Assembly (NCBI RefSeq): GCF_007679035.1
Contig: NZ_VEFR01000001.1
Coordinates: 62,001 to 126,000 of the forward strand
Length of the DNA: 64,000 nucleotides
From: Agrococcus jejuensis
GTDB lineage: Bacteria > Actinomycetota > Actinomycetes > Actinomycetales > Microbacteriaceae
Direction of reading: 5' to 3'
Shown: positions 50,282-62,634 of the stretch, piece after piece
How positions within the stretch are numbered: the stretch's first letter is position 1
Layout: the number at the start of each line of letters is the position of its first letter
The notes under the pieces: model-generated
The model's input: only the letters and a program-made list of their open reading frames with translations
What the model was told of the DNA's origin: nothing
Database searches by the model: none
Made by a program: the position numbers and the translations under genes

Positions 50282-51835
50282 ATGGACGGGGGAACGGTGG
50301 AGGGAGTCGTCCCGCCGATCCTGAGGCCCGAGCATCCGACGCCCAGGCCGCTGAGCGCTCTCGTCGACGAGTTCACGCTCGAGACGGTGGGCGACGCGGA
50401 TGGCGTCGAGGTCACGGGGATCACGAACGCATCGCAGGACGTGCGGCCAGGCGACATCTTCGCCGCGCTGCCGGGCCTGCGCAGGCACGGCGCCGAGTTC
50501 GCCGCCGACGCCGTCGCCCGTGGCGCCGTCGCGGTCGTCACGGACGCCGCCGGCGCCGCCGGCGCCGCCGTCGCGGGCGTCGACGCGCCGATCATCGTGC
50601 TCGACGAGCCGCGTGCCGCGCTCGGCGAGATCGCCGCATGGGTCTACCGCACCCGCGAGGACCCGCCGAAGCTCTACGGCATCACCGGCACGAACGGCAA
50701 GACGTCGACGGCGTTCATGCTCGAGGGCCTGCTCGCCGACCTCGGCTTCGTCACGGGCCTGTCGACGACGGCCGAGCGCCACGTCGGCGACGAGATCGTC
50801 ACGTCGAAGCTCACGACGCCCGAGGCGAGCGAGCTGCACGCGCTGCTCGCCCGCATGCGCGAGGCGGGCGTGCGCGCCGCCGTGCTCGAGGTGAGCGCGC
50901 AGGCCATCGAGCGCCACCGCATCGACGGCGTCGAGTTCGACGTCGTGTCGTTCACGAACCTCAGCCACGACCATCTCGACGACTACGGCTCGATGGAGGC
51001 GTACTTCGCCGTCAAGCTCGAGCTGTTCACGCCCGACCGCGCCGAGCGCGGCGTCGTGTGCGTCGACTCCGAGTGGGGCAGGCGCGTCGCCGAGGAGACC
51101 CGCATCCCCGTCACGACCGTCTCGTCGACCGACGCCGAGGCCGACTGGCGCGTCGAGGTGCTCGACGAGCGCGTCGACGGCACGCGCTTCGCCCTCGTGG
51201 GCCGCGAGCGCACGATCGAGGTCGACATCCCGTTCATCGGCAGGCACCTCGCCGTCGACGCCGCCATCGCGATCCTCATGCTCGTCGAGGACGGCTTCGA
51301 GCTCGACGCCCTCGCCGAGTCCGTCGCGCGCGGCGTGCGCTCGACGCTGCCCGGCCGCATGGAGCGCGTCTCGGGCGACCGCGGGCCTGCGCTCTTCGTC
51401 GACTACGGCCACAGCCCCGACGCGTTCCAGGCGACGCTCGAGGCGCTGCGCCGCGTCACGCCCGGCCGCCTCGTCTTCGTCTTCGGCGCCGACGGCGACC
51501 GCGACGCCACGAAGCGCGCCGAGATGGGCCGCATCGGCGTCACGTACGCCGACGAGCTCGTCGTCACCGACTTCAACCCGCGCACCGAGGATGCCGCGAG
51601 CATCCGCGCGCAGATCCTCGAGGGAGCGCGCGCGGTCGACCCCGCACGCGTGCACGAGGTGAGCCCCGAGGAGGACGCCATCCGCCTGGCAGTCACGATC
51701 GCCGGCCCCGGCGACACGATCCTGTGGGCGGGCCCCGGCGACGCCGACTACCGCGACGTGCGCGGCGTGCGCGAGCCCTTCGTCGCCCGCGACGAGGCCG
51801 TGCTCGCGCTGCACGAGGCCGGCTGGTCCGAGTGA
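50282..51835 (+). CDS. murE: UDP-MurNAc-tripeptide synthetase MurE
   Basis: 517 residues. It adds residue 3 of the stem peptide. ATP loop [11 protein letters not shown] starts near 133, the SSQA-like SAQAIERHR segment carbamylated-Lys region [13 protein letters not shown], and [11 protein letters not shown] are present. The specificity loop reads TDFNPRTED, with Phe431 where diaminopimelate-adding enzymes have Asp (DNPR). B-type walls with diaminobutyrate or ornithine occur in Microbacteriaceae, so a different diamino acid is plausible. ATG one base after the ftsI stop. Confidence 0.95.
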   Translation: MDGGTVEGVVPPILRPEHPTPRPLSALVDEFTLETVGDADGVEVTGITNASQDVRPGDIFAALPGLRRHGAEFAADAVARGAVAVVTDAAGAAGAAVAGVDAPIIVLDEPRAALGEIAAWVYRTREDPPKLYGITGTNGKTSTAFMLEGLLADLGFVTGLSTTAERHVGDEIVTSKLTTPEASELHALLARMREAGVRAAVLEVSAQAIERHRIDGVEFDVVSFTNLSHDHLDDYGSMEAYFAVKLELFTPDRAERGVVCVDSEWGRRVAEETRIPVTTVSSTDAEADWRVEVLDERVDGTRFALVGRERTIEVDIPFIGRHLAVDAAIAILMLVEDGFELDALAESVARGVRSTLPGRMERVSGDRGPALFVDYGHSPDAFQATLEALRRVTPGRLVFVFGADGDRDATKRAEMGRIGVTYADELVVTDFNPRTEDAASIRAQILEGARAVDPARVHEVSPEEDAIRLAVTIAGPGDTILWAGPGDADYRDVRGVREPFVARDEAVLALHEAGWSE

Positions 51836-53232
51836 TCGCGCTGCAGGCATCCGTCATCGCGCGCGCCGTCGGAGGCGTGCTCGTCGGCGACGACGCGCTC
51901 GTCACGGGCTCGGTGCAGACCGACTCGCGACTCGTCGAGCCCGGCGACGTCTTCGTCGCCATGCCGGGGGAGGTCACCGACGGCCACCGGTTCGTCGGCA
52001 CCGCCGTCGCGGCCGGGGCTGCGCTCGTCGTGTGCGAGCGAGCCATCGACGACGACGTGCCGCACGTCGTCGTCGACTCGGGCCTCGCCGCGCTGCAGGC
52101 CCTCGCCGCCCACGTCGTCGCCGCGGTGCGCGAGCACTGCACCGTCGTGGGCATCACGGGCTCCAACGGCAAGACGACGACGAAGAACATGCTGCAGGCG
52201 ATCCTCGAGCGCCATGGCGAGACCGTGAGCCCAGTGAAGTCGTTCAACAACGAGGTCGGCGCGCCCATGACGATGCTGCGCGCGACGTCGTCGACGCGCT
52301 TCCTCGTGCTCGAGCTCGGCGCGAGCCGCGAGGGCGACATCGCCTCGCTCGTGCGCCTCGCCATGCCCGACGTCTCCGTCGTGCTCAAGGTGGGCCTCGC
52401 GCACGCCGGCGAGTTCGGCGGCGTCGAGCGCACGCAGCGCGCCAAGCACGAGATCGTGCGCGACCTGCCGGACACGGCCGTCGCCGTGCTCAACCGCGAC
52501 GACGACCGAGTGGCGTGGATGGCCGACCGCACCGAGGCGCGCGTGCGCTGGTTCGGCCTCGACGCGGGCGCCGACGCCGCGCCCGACACCGTGTGGGCAT
52601 CGGGCATCGTCTCGTCGATCGACGGCACCTCGGCGACGATCCACCGCGGCGCCGACGCGTGGCCCATGACCCTGCGCATCCTCGGCGAGCACCACGTCAT
52701 GAACGCCCTCGCGGCGCTGTCGGTCGCCGACGAGCTCGGCGTCGCGATCCCCGACGCCATCGCCGCGCTCGAGTCGATGGTGCGCGCGGAGCGGTGGCGC
52801 ATGGAGCTGCTGCGCCCCGAGACGGGCGTCGTCGTGATCAACGACTCGTACAACGCGAGCCCCGACTCGATGGCGGCGGCGCTGCGCACGCTCGCGCACG
52901 TCTCGCGCACGTCCGGCGCCCGCTCGGTCGCCGTCATCGGCGCGATGACCGAGCTGGGGGAGACCCAGGTCGAGGAGCACGACCGCGTCGGGCGCCTCGT
53001 CGTGCGGCTCGGCATCGAGCGCCTCGTCGTCGTCGGCGAGGGCGCGAAGGCCGTGCACGACGCCGCCGAGCACGAGTCGTCGTTCGGCCAGGAGACCACC
53101 TACGTCGAGACGCAGGAGCAGGCGCTCGCGCTGCTGCGCGCGACCCTCGAGCCCGGCGACGTCGTGCTCGTGAAGTCGTCGCTGTCGGCGGGGCTCAAGG
53201 ACCTCGGCGACGCGATCGGAGGCGTCGCATGA
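51832..53232 (+). CDS. murF: UDP-MurNAc-tripeptide:D-Ala-D-Ala ligase MurF
   Basis: 466 residues. ATP loop [12 protein letters not shown] (108-118), [33 protein letters not shown] and [12 protein letters not shown] are MurF signatures. GTG start overlaps the murE stop (GTGA). Confidence 0.96.
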   Translation: MIALQASVIARAVGGVLVGDDALVTGSVQTDSRLVEPGDVFVAMPGEVTDGHRFVGTAVAAGAALVVCERAIDDDVPHVVVDSGLAALQALAAHVVAAVREHCTVVGITGSNGKTTTKNMLQAILERHGETVSPVKSFNNEVGAPMTMLRATSSTRFLVLELGASREGDIASLVRLAMPDVSVVLKVGLAHAGEFGGVERTQRAKHEIVRDLPDTAVAVLNRDDDRVAWMADRTEARVRWFGLDAGADAAPDTVWASGIVSSIDGTSATIHRGADAWPMTLRILGEHHVMNALAALSVADELGVAIPDAIAALESMVRAERWRMELLRPETGVVVINDSYNASPDSMAAALRTLAHVSRTSGARSVAVIGAMTELGETQVEEHDRVGRLVVRLGIERLVVVGEGAKAVHDAAEHESSFGQETTYVETQEQALALLRATLEPGDVVLVKSSLSAGLKDLGDAIGGVA

Positions 53233-54374
53233 TCGTGCTGCTCGTCTCCGCTGCCATCTCGCTCGTGTTCGCGCTCGCCGTGACGCCGCTCTACGCGCGG
53301 CTCGCGACCCGTCTCGGGTGGGGCCAGTTCATCCGCGCCGACGGACCGCAGTCGCACCACACGAAGCGCGGCACGCCCCAGATGGGCGGGCTCGTCTTCA
53401 TCGTCGCGACGATCGTGGGCTACTTCGGCGGCAAGCTCGTCGGCTCGCTCGACGGCGTCGTCAACCTGCCGACCGCGCCCGCGCTGCTCGTGCTGCTGCT
53501 CATGGTCGGCCTCGGCGCCGTGGGCTTCGTCGACGACTACCTCAAGGTGCGCAAGCGGCAGTCGCTCGGACTCGGCGGCTGGGCGAAGATCGCCGGCCAG
53601 GTGGCGGTGGGCATCGTCTTCGCCGTGCTCGCGCTGCAGCTGCCCGACCAGTACGGGCAGACGCCGGCGTCGACCGCGATCTCCGCGGTCCGCGACATCG
53701 AGTGGCTCGACCTCACGCGCCTCGGCCTCGTCGTGGGCATCGGCCTCGCGGTGCTCTGGTTCGTCTTCATCATCGTGGCGACGTCGAACGCCGTGAACGT
53801 GCTCGACGGGCTCGACGGCCTCGCGACCGGCTCGACGATCTTCTCGGCCTCGGCGTTCGTGCTCATCGGCTTCTGGCAGAACGGCCAGGCGTGCCTCGGC
53901 GGCATCGCCGACGCCGTGCGCCCCGGAGGCGCCGTCGACGCCGACCTCTACCGCTGCTACCCGGTGCAGGCGCCCCTCGACCTCGCGGTCGTCGCCGCCT
54001 GCCTCGCCGCAGCGCTCATCGGCTTCCTCTGGTACAACACGAGCCCCGCGCAGCTCTTCATGGGCGACGTCGGCTCGCTCGGCCTCGGCGGCGCCCTCGC
54101 GGGCCTCGCGATCCTCACGCACACGCAGCTGCTCCTCGTGCTCATCGCGGGCCTGCCGCTCGTCGTCACCGGCAGCGTCATCCTGCAGCGCATCTACTTC
54201 AAGCTGACTCGCGGCAGGCGCATCTTCCTCATGAGCCCGCTGCACCACCACTTCGAGCTCAAGGGATGGGCGGAGATCCGCATCGTCGTGCGGTTCTGGA
54301 TCGTCTCGGGTCTGTTCGTGGCCGCGGCCGTCGGCCTCTTCTACCTCGATTGGGTGATCCACCCTGCCCCGTGA
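53229..54374 (+). CDS. mraY: Phospho-MurNAc-pentapeptide transferase MraY
   Basis: 381 residues with about ten transmembrane helices. Catalytic elements: [16 protein letters not shown] (Asp pair), [26 protein letters not shown] and PLHHHFE. Forms lipid I from undecaprenyl phosphate. ATG overlaps murF (ATGA). Confidence 0.97.
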   Translation: MIVLLVSAAISLVFALAVTPLYARLATRLGWGQFIRADGPQSHHTKRGTPQMGGLVFIVATIVGYFGGKLVGSLDGVVNLPTAPALLVLLLMVGLGAVGFVDDYLKVRKRQSLGLGGWAKIAGQVAVGIVFAVLALQLPDQYGQTPASTAISAVRDIEWLDLTRLGLVVGIGLAVLWFVFIIVATSNAVNVLDGLDGLATGSTIFSASAFVLIGFWQNGQACLGGIADAVRPGGAVDADLYRCYPVQAPLDLAVVAACLAAALIGFLWYNTSPAQLFMGDVGSLGLGGALAGLAILTHTQLLLVLIAGLPLVVTGSVILQRIYFKLTRGRRIFLMSPLHHHFELKGWAEIRIVVRFWIVSGLFVAAAVGLFYLDWVIHPAP

Positions 54375-55899
54375 CGCCGGCACCCGCGACCTCTCGACGC
54401 TGACGAGCTGGCACGACGACTGGTCGGGCGTCCGTGCCGTCGTGCTCGGCCTCGGCGTCACGGGATTCGCGGCAGCGGACACCCTCGTCGAGCTCGGCGC
54501 CCACGTGAGCGTCGTCGCCGAGCGCGGCGACGCCGAACGCGAGCGCATCCTCGCGGTGCTCGGCGTCGAGGCGGTCGTCGCCGACGCGTCCGAGACGCCG
54601 CAGGCGCTCGCCGACGCCGAGCTCGTCATCGCCTCGCCCGGCCTACGTCCCACGCATCCGTGGCTCACGGGCGCCGTCGAGCGCGGGCAGACCGTGTGGG
54701 GCGACGTCGAGCTGGCGTGGCGCGTGCGCGACAAGGTGCGCGCTGCCGAGTGGCTGCTGGTGACCGGCACGAACGGCAAGACCACGACGACGCAGCTCGC
54801 CGCGCACATGCTGCAGGCGGGCGGCCTGCGCGTCGCCCCCGTCGGCAACATCGGCACGCCCGTGCTCGATGCCGTGCGCGACCCGCAGGGCTTCGACGTG
54901 CTCGTCGTCGAGCTCTCGTCGTTCCAGCTGCACGCGCTCGGCGAGGTGTGGCCGCACTCCGCCGTCTGCCTCAACCTCGACGACGACCACCTCGACTGGC
55001 ACGGCGGCGCGCAGGCGTACCGCGACGCCAAGGCCAAGGTGTACCGCAACGCGCGCGTCGCCGCCGTCTACAACGTCGCCGACCCCGCCACGATGACGAT
55101 GGTCGAGGAGGCCGAGGTCGTCGAGGGCTGCCGCGCCATCGGCTTCGGCCTCGGCATGCCCGGGCTCTCGGAGCTCGGCATCGTCGAGGGCATCGTCGCC
55201 GACCGCGCCTTCCTCGACGACCGCCGATCGCAGGCGCTCGAGCTCGCGACGCTCGATGACCTCGAGGTCGCGGGGCTCGCGACGCCCCACATGGCGCAGA
55301 ACGTGCTCGCCGCCGCCGCCCTCGCGCGCGCCGTCGGGGTCGAGCCGACCGCGATCCGCGACGCCATCCGCTCGTTCCGCCTCGACCACCACCGCACCGA
55401 GCTCGTCGGCGAGGTGTCGGGCGTGCGGTTCGTCGACGACTCGAAGGCCACGAACCCGCACGCGGCCAACGGCTCGCTGCAGGCGTTCGGCTCGGTCGTG
55501 TGGATCGTCGGCGGCCTGCTGAAGGGCGTCGACGTGGCACCGCTCGTCGAGCGCCACGTCGGCAGGCTGCGCGCCGCCGTGGTGATCGGCGTCGATCGGG
55601 CGCCCGTCGTCGCCGCGTTCGCACGACACGCGCCCGGCATCCCGCTCGTCGAGGTCGACGAGCCCGACACTGGAGACGTCATGCGGACGGCCGTCACGGC
55701 TGCCCTGGCGCACGCATCCAGCGGCGACACGGTGCTGCTCGCCCCGGCGGCTGCATCGATGGATCAGTTCGAGAGCTACGCCGACCGCGGCCTGCGCTTC
55801 CAGCAGGCGGTGCGCGACGAGCAGCAGCGAGATGGAGGTGCCCATGGCCACGACGGTGGTGGACGCACCCCCGATCCCGGCGGTCCGCGGCCGCGGTAG
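54364..55899 (+). CDS. murD: UDP-MurNAc-L-Ala:D-Glu ligase MurD, probable CTG start
   Basis: 511 residues if begun at CTG. Landmarks: [14 protein letters not shown] (UDP site), [12 protein letters not shown] (ATP loop), [28 protein letters not shown] and [10 protein letters not shown]. In this frame the last stop before the gene is at 54355-54357, and the only codons before 54442 that could initiate are CTG at 54364 and 54400. Starting at GTG 54442 would remove the first beta strand of the Rossmann fold. CTG 54364 overlaps the end of mraY, matching the overlapping style of the cluster, and restores the [10 protein letters not shown] segment. The start is inferred. Confidence 0.85.
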   Translation: MPRDAGTRDLSTLTSWHDDWSGVRAVVLGLGVTGFAAADTLVELGAHVSVVAERGDAERERILAVLGVEAVVADASETPQALADAELVIASPGLRPTHPWLTGAVERGQTVWGDVELAWRVRDKVRAAEWLLVTGTNGKTTTTQLAAHMLQAGGLRVAPVGNIGTPVLDAVRDPQGFDVLVVELSSFQLHALGEVWPHSAVCLNLDDDHLDWHGGAQAYRDAKAKVYRNARVAAVYNVADPATMTMVEEAEVVEGCRAIGFGLGMPGLSELGIVEGIVADRAFLDDRRSQALELATLDDLEVAGLATPHMAQNVLAAAALARAVGVEPTAIRDAIRSFRLDHHRTELVGEVSGVRFVDDSKATNPHAANGSLQAFGSVVWIVGGLLKGVDVAPLVERHVGRLRAAVVIGVDRAPVVAAFARHAPGIPLVEVDEPDTGDVMRTAVTAALAHASSGDTVLLAPAAASMDQFESYADRGLRFQQAVRDEQQRDGGAHGHDGGGRTPDPGGPRPR

Positions 55900-57055
55900 C
55901 AGCGCGGTCGTCCGGCTGCGACGACTGTTCCCGACCATCACGGGCAACGAGCTGCTGCTCGTGGGCACGACGATCTTCCTCGTCGTCTTCGGCCTCGTCA
56001 TGGTGCTGTCGTCGTCGGCGATCGAGAGCCGTGCCGAGTACGGCAGCATGCTGGGCGCCTTCCAGCGCCAGGGCCTCTTCGCGCTCGTGGGCGTGCCGCT
56101 CATGCTCATCGCGAGCCGCATGCCGGCGCTCTGGTGGCGCCGCCTCGCGTGGCCGGGCATCCTGCTCGCGATCGCGCTGCAGGCGCTCGTCGTCTTCACG
56201 CCGCTCGGCGTCGTCATCAACGGCAATCGCAACTGGCTGTCGATCGCCGGCTTCACGCTGCAGCCCGGCGAGGTCGGCAAGCTCGCCCTGTGCGTGTGGA
56301 TCGCCGCGATCTTCACGCTCAAGGACGACCTCGGCAGGAGGTTCCTGCACGCGTGGATCCCCGTCGCGCCCGTCGCGGGCGCGTTCATCCTGCTCGTGCT
56401 GCGCGGCAACGACTTCGGCACCGTGATCATCCTCGCGATCCTCGTGCTCGGCACGATGTTCTTCGCGGGCGTGAAGTGGTGGCACCTGCTGCTGCCCGCG
56501 ATCGCGGCGGGCGTCGCCGCCGTGCCCGTGCTGCTGTCGGCCGACTCGCGCGTGCGCCGCCTCGAGTCGTTCATCGTCGGCTGCCAGAACACCGACACCG
56601 ACTACTACGCCGGATGCTGGCAGCAGCTGCACGGCACGTGGGCGCTGGCCAACGGCGGCCTGTTCGGCGTGGGGCTCGGCAACTCGCGCGCGAAGTGGAT
56701 GTGGCTCGCCGAGGCCGACAACGACTACATCTTCGCGATCATCGGCGAGGAGCTCGGCCTCGTCGGCGCCGTCGTCGTGCTGCTGCTGTTCGTCGTGCTC
56801 GCGGTCGCGCTGCTGCGCATCATCCGCGAGGCGACCCTGCCGATGACGCGGATCGTGACGGGTGGCGTGCTCGTGTGGCTCGTCGGCCAGGCGATCGTGA
56901 ACATCGCCGTCGTGCTGGGCCTGCTGCCCGTGCTCGGCGTGCCGTTGCCGCTCATCTCGGCAGGCGGCTCGCAGCTCGTCGCCGCGCTCCTCGCGATCGG
57001 CATCGTGCTGTCGCTCGCGCGCCACGACGCGCGCCTGCGTCAGACTATGACGTGA
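55844..57055 (+). CDS. ftsW: Peptidoglycan glycosyltransferase FtsW
   Basis: 403-residue SEDS protein with about ten transmembrane helices. Typical motifs: [53 protein letters not shown] (catalytic Asp region), [29 protein letters not shown] and [13 protein letters not shown]. It polymerises septal glycan with FtsI. ATG has GGAGG 5 nt upstream; the gene overlaps murD by 56 bp. Confidence 0.95.
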   Translation: MATTVVDAPPIPAVRGRGSSAVVRLRRLFPTITGNELLLVGTTIFLVVFGLVMVLSSSAIESRAEYGSMLGAFQRQGLFALVGVPLMLIASRMPALWWRRLAWPGILLAIALQALVVFTPLGVVINGNRNWLSIAGFTLQPGEVGKLALCVWIAAIFTLKDDLGRRFLHAWIPVAPVAGAFILLVLRGNDFGTVIILAILVLGTMFFAGVKWWHLLLPAIAAGVAAVPVLLSADSRVRRLESFIVGCQNTDTDYYAGCWQQLHGTWALANGGLFGVGLGNSRAKWMWLAEADNDYIFAIIGEELGLVGAVVVLLLFVVLAVALLRIIREATLPMTRIVTGGVLVWLVGQAIVNIAVVLGLLPVLGVPLPLISAGGSQLVAALLAIGIVLSLARHDARLRQTMT

Positions 57056-58134
57056 TGTCGTCCTACCTCTTCGCCGGCGGCGGCACCGCCGGCCATGTGA
57101 ATCCGCTGCTCGCGACGGCCGATCGGCTGCGGGAGCGGGAGCCCGACGCTCGCATCGTCGTGCTGGGCACGCAGGAGGGACTCGAGCGCGAGCTCGTCCC
57201 CGCTGCGGGCTACGAGCTCGTGACGATCCCGAAGCTGCCCTTCCCGCGTCGGCCCGACGCCGCGGCGCTGCGCTTCGCGCGGTCGTGGGCGCCGACGGTG
57301 TCGCGCGTGCGGCGGCTGATCGCCGAGCGCGACGTCGACGTCGTCGTGGGCTTCGGCGGGTACGCGTCGGCACCCGCGTACCGGGCCGCGCACCTGGCGC
57401 GCACGCCGCTCGCGATCCACGAGGCCAACGCGCGGCCGGGCATGGCGAACCGCCTGGGCGCACGGTGGACGAGCCACGTGGGGCTGACCTACGCGCCGAC
57501 GACGCTGCAGGGCACGATCGTGGGGATGCCCCTGCGTCGCTCGATCACGACGCTCGACCGCGCAGCGCTGCGCGCCGAGGCGCGCGCCGCGCTCGGCCTC
57601 GACGCCGACCGTCCGACGCTGCTCGTGACGGGCGGGTCGCAGGGCGCGCGGTCGATCAACCGCGCCATCGTGGCCGCTGCGCCCGCGATCGTCGCCGCCG
57701 GCTGGCAGATCCTGCATCTCTCCGGCGGCAGGCAGACCGACTTCGAGCCGGCCACCGTCGAGCACTACGTCGCGGTCGAGTACCTCGACGGCATGCACCT
57801 CGCCTACGCGGCCGCCGATCTCGTCGTGTGCCGCGCAGGCAGCCTGACCGTGAGCGAGCTCATGGCCGTCGGGCTGCCCGCCGTCTACGTGCCGCTGCCG
57901 TTCGGCAACGGCGAGCAGGCGCTCAATGCCCACGACCAGGTCGCCGCGGGCGGCGCGCTGCTCGTCGACGACGCGCTGCTCGCCCAGGGATGGGTCGAGG
58001 ATGCGCTCGTGCCGCTGCTCGCCGACCGCGAGCGGGTCGACGCGATGGCGGCGGCGACGCGCGGCTCGGCGATCGCCGACGGCGACGACCGCATGTGCGA
58101 CCTGGTGCACACGGCGATGGGAGCACTCCGATGA
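57055..58134 (+). CDS. murG: Lipid II synthase MurG
   Basis: 359 residues: [17 protein letters not shown] at the N-terminus, [61 protein letters not shown] and the E-Q-alike NGEQALNA. It adds GlcNAc to lipid I. The ATG shares one base with the ftsW stop (TGATG). Confidence 0.96.
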   Translation: MSSYLFAGGGTAGHVNPLLATADRLREREPDARIVVLGTQEGLERELVPAAGYELVTIPKLPFPRRPDAAALRFARSWAPTVSRVRRLIAERDVDVVVGFGGYASAPAYRAAHLARTPLAIHEANARPGMANRLGARWTSHVGLTYAPTTLQGTIVGMPLRRSITTLDRAALRAEARAALGLDADRPTLLVTGGSQGARSINRAIVAAAPAIVAAGWQILHLSGGRQTDFEPATVEHYVAVEYLDGMHLAYAAADLVVCRAGSLTVSELMAVGLPAVYVPLPFGNGEQALNAHDQVAAGGALLVDDALLAQGWVEDALVPLLADRERVDAMAAATRGSAIADGDDRMCDLVHTAMGALR

Positions 58135-59537
58135 TCGAGCCCGACCTGACCCAGCCGATCCCCGAGGGCATAGAGCGCGTGCACATGATCGGCATCGGCG
58201 GCTCGGGCATGTCGGGCATCGCGCACATGCTGCTCGACGAGGGCGTGCGCGTGTCGGGGTCCGACCGCTCGGGGTCCGCGACCGTCGACGCGCTCGTCGC
58301 GCACGGCGCGACGGTGTCGGTGGGCCACGACGCCGCGAACCTGCCCGACGACGTCGACGCCGTCGTCGTGACGAGCGCCCTGTGGCCGACGAACCCCGAG
58401 CTCGTCGCAGCGCAGGAGCGTGGCGTGCCCGTGCTGCACCGGTCGCAGGCGCTGCACCTGCTCGCGCGCGGCAAGCGGCTCGTGGCCGTCGCGGGTGCGC
58501 ACGGCAAGACGACCTCGACCGGCATGGTCGTGTGGGCGCTGCATCGCCTGGATGCGGGGGCGAGCTACGTGAACGGCGGCACGATCGCCGGCCTCGGCGG
58601 CTCGAGCGGCCACGGCCCCAGCGACCTGTTCGTGCTCGAGGCCGACGAGTCCGACGGCTCGTTCCTGCTGTACGACGTCGCCGTCGCGCTCGTGACGAAC
58701 GTCGACACCGACCACCTCGACCACTACGGCACGCCGGGCGCGTTCGACGAGGCCTTCGCGCGGTTCGCCGACGCCGCCTCCGAGGCCGTCGTCATCTCGT
58801 CCGACGACGCCGGCGCGCGTCGCGTGCGCGGTCTCGTGCAGCACGAGCGCGTCGTGACGTTCGGCGAGCGCGACGATGCCGACGTGCGCGTCGTCGACGT
58901 CGAGACCGGCGCGGGCATCCGCTGCGTCGTCGAGCACGCGGGGGAGCGGCACGCGATCGCGATGGACGTCGTGGGGCACCACAACGCCCTCAACGCCGCC
59001 GGCGCCTTCGCGGTGCTGCTGCAGCTCGGCATCGCACCGGCGGCCGCAGCCGAGGCGCTCTCGGGGTTCGCGGGCACGGGCAGGCGCTTCGAGTCGCACG
59101 GCGAGCGTCGTGGCGTGCGCGTGTACGACGACTACGCCCACCACCCCGCCGAGGTCGAGGCGGCGCTCGCCGGAGCCCGCACGGTGCTGGGCGGGGGCAG
59201 GCTCATCGCCGTGCACCAGCCGCACCTCTACTCGCGCACGCGCGACATGGCGACGGAGTTCGCCGCCGCCTACGAGCGACTCGCGGACCACACGATCGTG
59301 CTCGACGTCTACGGTGCGCGCGAGGACCCCATCCCCGGCGTCACGGGCGCGCTCGTGTCGAACGCGTTCGACGACGAGGCGAAGGTCGACTTCCTGCCCG
59401 ACTGGCAGGCGGCGGCGGACCGCGTGGGCGAGATCGCGCAGGACGGCGACCTCGTGATGACGCTGTCGTGCGGTGACGTGTACCGCATCATCCCGCAGCT
59501 GCTCGAGTCGCTCGAGGCGACGGACGGCGACGGGTGA
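58131..59537 (+). CDS. murC: UDP-MurNAc:L-alanine ligase MurC
   Basis: 468 residues. Rossmann [17 protein letters not shown] loop [10 protein letters not shown] (121-130), [21 protein letters not shown] and [10 protein letters not shown] are the family motifs. First amino-acid ligase of the pathway. ATG overlaps murG (ATGA). Confidence 0.97.
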   Translation: MIEPDLTQPIPEGIERVHMIGIGGSGMSGIAHMLLDEGVRVSGSDRSGSATVDALVAHGATVSVGHDAANLPDDVDAVVVTSALWPTNPELVAAQERGVPVLHRSQALHLLARGKRLVAVAGAHGKTTSTGMVVWALHRLDAGASYVNGGTIAGLGGSSGHGPSDLFVLEADESDGSFLLYDVAVALVTNVDTDHLDHYGTPGAFDEAFARFADAASEAVVISSDDAGARRVRGLVQHERVVTFGERDDADVRVVDVETGAGIRCVVEHAGERHAIAMDVVGHHNALNAAGAFAVLLQLGIAPAAAAEALSGFAGTGRRFESHGERRGVRVYDDYAHHPAEVEAALAGARTVLGGGRLIAVHQPHLYSRTRDMATEFAAAYERLADHTIVLDVYGAREDPIPGVTGALVSNAFDDEAKVDFLPDWQAAADRVGEIAQDGDLVMTLSCGDVYRIIPQLLESLEATDGDG

Positions 59538-60541
59538 GGCGACCGGAGGGCTTCGACGGACCGCCGCGGCCGCCGCGGGAGCCCGAGCCGACGCCGGCTC
59601 GGGAGCCGGAGCCCGTCGACGACGACGCGGCGGCGGTCGACGCCGCCGCGGCGACGGAGGACCTCGACGCCGCGATCGTGACGCGCGGCCGTGGACGCCG
59701 CCGCAGCGAGTCGCACGCGAGCCGCACGGATCGGCTGCTGCGCGAGGCGGAGCTGCGGCAGCTGCGGCTCGACCGCGTCGACGCGCGCAGGGCGCAGGCG
59801 CGCGCGCGGCAGGCCGACCGCGACCGCAAGCGGGCGGAGCGGTCGGAGGTGCGGCGGTTCACCGCCGCGTCGCGACGCCGAGCGCGGCGGTCGCTCATCG
59901 TCGTCGGCGCGCTCGTCGCGGCGTTCGCCGTGCTCGTGGGGCTCGTGCACTCGCCGCTCATGGCGGTGCGCGAGATCGAGGTGCAGGGCACGCAGCGGCT
60001 CGAGGCGACCGCGCTGCAGGCCGCGCTCGCGGGGCACCTGGGCCAGCCGATCGCGACGGTGACGGACACGGGCGTGCGCGAGGACCTCGAGCGCTTCACG
60101 GGCCTCGAGTCGTTCGTCGTCGACGTCGTGCCGCCCGGCACGATCGTCGTGCGCGTCGTCGAGCGGCAGCCCGTCGTCGTCGCGTCGGTCGACGGGCAGG
60201 ACATGATGCTCGATCCCGCGGGCGTGCAGCTGGGGATGCCGGATGGCACGCCGCTGCCGCGTCTCGCCGACGTCGAGGTGGGATCGGATGCGTTCGCGGC
60301 GGTCGCCGCCTCGCTCGTGGCGATGCCGACGGCGCTGCGCGCGCAGATCGCCTCGATCACGGCGACGACGAGCGACGACGTGACGATGACGCTCGCGTCG
60401 GGCCAGCAGGTGGTGTGGGGCAGCGCGGACGACGCGCACCTCAAGGCCGACGTGCTGTCGGCGCTCGTCGCGGCGGCCGATCCGGCGACGCCCGTCACAT
60501 TCGACGTCAGCGCGCCCGAGCATCCCGTCGTCCGGCCCTGA
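59534..60541 (+). CDS. ftsQ: Division protein FtsQ
   Basis: 335 residues: a long, charged, partly Pro-rich cytoplasmic N-terminus (about 1-113) with an Arg/Asp-rich helix, one transmembrane helix (about 118-138), a POTRA domain ([22 protein letters not shown]) and a beta domain. The cytoplasmic part is longer than in most bacteria, as usual in Microbacteriaceae. GTG overlaps murC (GTGA). Confidence 0.93.
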   Translation: MRRPEGFDGPPRPPREPEPTPAREPEPVDDDAAAVDAAAATEDLDAAIVTRGRGRRRSESHASRTDRLLREAELRQLRLDRVDARRAQARARQADRDRKRAERSEVRRFTAASRRRARRSLIVVGALVAAFAVLVGLVHSPLMAVREIEVQGTQRLEATALQAALAGHLGQPIATVTDTGVREDLERFTGLESFVVDVVPPGTIVVRVVERQPVVVASVDGQDMMLDPAGVQLGMPDGTPLPRLADVEVGSDAFAAVAASLVAMPTALRAQIASITATTSDDVTMTLASGQQVVWGSADDAHLKADVLSALVAAADPATPVTFDVSAPEHPVVRP

Positions 60542-60690
60542 CCGACGACGCCGCGCGGCATCGGCCGCACGGTCGCGACACGCGCGGGCTGCGCCGTGAG
60601 CGCCTCCTCGCATCCGCGCGGCGTGTCTCGGGGCTGGTGCCTCGCCCCGGCCGTACCGTCGGGATCGACAAAGAACGCTGAGGAAATCTC

Positions 60691-60716
60691 TAAACCTCTA
60701 CCTGAGGTTGAAGGTT
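60691..60716 (+). promoter_or_regulatory. Repeat element upstream of ftsZ
   Basis: AACCTC (60693-60698) and GAGGTT (60704-60709) form an inverted repeat with a 5-bp spacer, and TTGAAGGTT follows at 60708-60716, matching the repeat before the second MerR gene. The 194-bp gap between ftsQ and ftsZ holds no other gene and probably the ftsZ promoter; FtsR is the obvious candidate binder. Confidence 0.5.
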
Positions 60717-60735
60717 TCGATCGAGGGGCCGGACC

Positions 60736-61926
60736 GTGACTTCGAACAACAACTACCTCGCCGTCATCAAGGTGGTCGGCGTCGGCGGCGGCGGCGTGAA
60801 CGCCGTGAACCGGATGATCGACCTGGGCCTGCGCGGCGTCGAGTTCATCGCGATCAACACCGACGCGCAGGCGCTGCTGCTCAGCGACGCCGACGTCAAG
60901 CTCGACGTCGGCCGCGAGCTCACGAAGGGCCTCGGCGCAGGCGCCGACCCCGAGGTGGGTCGTCGCGCGGCGGAGGACCACGCCGAGGAGATCGAGGAGG
61001 CCCTCGCGGGCTCCGACATGGTCTTCGTGACCGCGGGCGAGGGCGGCGGCACCGGCACGGGTGGCGCACCCGTCGTCGCACGGATCGCCAAGAGCCTCGG
61101 TGCCCTGACGGTCGGCGTCGTGACGAAGCCGTTCTCGTTCGAGGGCAAGCGTCGCCAGGCGCAGGCCGAGGCCGGCGTCGAGGCGCTGAAGAACGAGGTC
61201 GACACGCTCATCGTCGTGCCGAACGACCGCCTGCTCGAGATCTCCGACATGGGCATCTCGATGGTCGAGGCCTTCGAGACCGCCGACCAGGTGCTGCTCG
61301 CCGGCGTGCAGGGCATCACCGACCTCATCACGACGCCCGGCCTCATCAACGTCGACTTCGCCGACGTGAAGAGCGTCATGCAGGGCGCAGGCTCGGCCCT
61401 CATGGGCATCGGCTCGTCGCGCGGCGCCGACCGCGCCATCAAGGCCGCGGAGCTCGCCGTCGCGAGCCCGCTGCTCGAGGCCAAGATCGACGGCGCGCAC
61501 GGCGTGCTGCTCTCGATCCAGGCGTCGTCGAACCTCGGCATCCACGAGACGTACGACGCGGCGAAGCTCGTGCAGGAGGCAGTGCACCCCGAGGCCAACA
61601 TCATCTTCGGCACCGTCATCGACGACACGCTCGGCGACGAGGTGCGCGTCACGGTCATCGCGGCCGGCTTCGACGGCGGGGTGCCGATGGTGCGGACCGA
61701 CGACGAGGTGCTGCGCACCACGCCGGCGCGCGACATGGGCATCGGCGGATTCCTCGGCGGCGCGACCGGCGCCGCCGCGGCCGAGTCGGCGGAGCCCGCG
61801 CCCGCGCAGGGTCGCCACGCGGGCCCGACGCCCGAGGTGCCCGAGCACCTCACGGGTCCCGTGCAGCCGCTCGGCGACAGCGACGAGGACGAGGACGAGT
61901 TCCTGCCCGACTTCCTGCGCCAGTAG
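60736..61926 (+). CDS. ftsZ: Cell division GTPase FtsZ
   Basis: 396 residues. Tubulin motif GGGTGTG at 103-109, N-terminal [18 protein letters not shown]7 loop [11 protein letters not shown] with its catalytic acidic residues. A variable linker rich in Ala/Glu/Pro precedes an acidic C-terminal peptide ending FLPDFLRQ, the docking site for SepF and FtsW. Starts at GTG with the weak site GAGGGGCCGG upstream. Confidence 0.98.
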   Translation: MTSNNNYLAVIKVVGVGGGGVNAVNRMIDLGLRGVEFIAINTDAQALLLSDADVKLDVGRELTKGLGAGADPEVGRRAAEDHAEEIEEALAGSDMVFVTAGEGGGTGTGGAPVVARIAKSLGALTVGVVTKPFSFEGKRRQAQAEAGVEALKNEVDTLIVVPNDRLLEISDMGISMVEAFETADQVLLAGVQGITDLITTPGLINVDFADVKSVMQGAGSALMGIGSSRGADRAIKAAELAVASPLLEAKIDGAHGVLLSIQASSNLGIHETYDAAKLVQEAVHPEANIIFGTVIDDTLGDEVRVTVIAAGFDGGVPMVRTDDEVLRTTPARDMGIGGFLGGATGAAAAESAEPAPAQGRHAGPTPEVPEHLTGPVQPLGDSDEDEDEFLPDFLRQ

Positions 61927-61937
61927 GAGCCCTGCGG

Positions 61938-62609
61938 ATGTCGACGGCAGCCGAACGGCTCGCAGCCGTCCGCGACGAGATCGCGTCGGCGCCCCACGGC
62001 GCCGACGCGACGCTCGTCGTGGTCACGAAGTTCCATCCCGCATCGCTCGTGCAGGAGCTCGCAGCCGCGGGCCAGCGCGACATGGGGGAGTCGCGGCATC
62101 CCGAGGCGCGCGACAAGGCCGCCGAGCTCGAGTCCTTCGGCCTCACGTGGCACTACGTCGGGCAGCTGCAGCGCAAGAAGGCCCGACAGGTCGCGCGGTA
62201 CGCGCACGTGCTGCACTCGATCGACTCGACGGCGATCGTCGACGCGCTCGAGGGCGGCGAGCCCGGCGACGAGCTGCCGGTGCGCGACGCGTTCGTGCAG
62301 GTCAACCTCACCGACGACCCCGGTCGCGGTGGCGTCGACCCCGCATCGCTCGAGGCGCTCGCCGAGCGCGTCGAGGCATCGCCCGCACTGCGCCTGCTGG
62401 GCGTCATGGCCATCGCTCCGCTCGGCGAGGAGCCCGCATCCGCATTCGCACGCCTCGCGACGTACGCCGATCGCGTGCACCGCATCGCGCCGACGGCGCG
62501 CTGGCTGTCCGCAGGCATGTCGCAGGACTGGCGCGCGGCGCTCGAGCACGGCGCGACACACCTACGCATCGGCACGGCAATCACGGGAGAACGGCCAAGC
62601 ACTCCGTAG
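61938..62609 (+). CDS. yggS: YggS-type PLP homeostasis protein
   Basis: 223-residue single-domain PLP protein. Lys31 in VVVTKFHPAS is the likely PLP lysine; WHYVGQLQRKKARQV, SIDS and SAGMSQDWRAALEHGATHLRIGTAI are typical. The GEN motif reads GESRHPEARDK. It lies between ftsZ and sepF as in other actinobacteria. Confidence 0.94.
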   Translation: MSTAAERLAAVRDEIASAPHGADATLVVVTKFHPASLVQELAAAGQRDMGESRHPEARDKAAELESFGLTWHYVGQLQRKKARQVARYAHVLHSIDSTAIVDALEGGEPGDELPVRDAFVQVNLTDDPGRGGVDPASLEALAERVEASPALRLLGVMAIAPLGEEPASAFARLATYADRVHRIAPTARWLSAGMSQDWRAALEHGATHLRIGTAITGERPSTP

Positions 62610-62634
62610 CCTGGAGTGAGATCGGGAGGATCGC

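Noticed and set aside
54442..55899. murD beginning at GTG 54442
   Set aside because: Would truncate the first beta strand of the UDP-binding fold, leaving MLGLGVTG at the very N-terminus.
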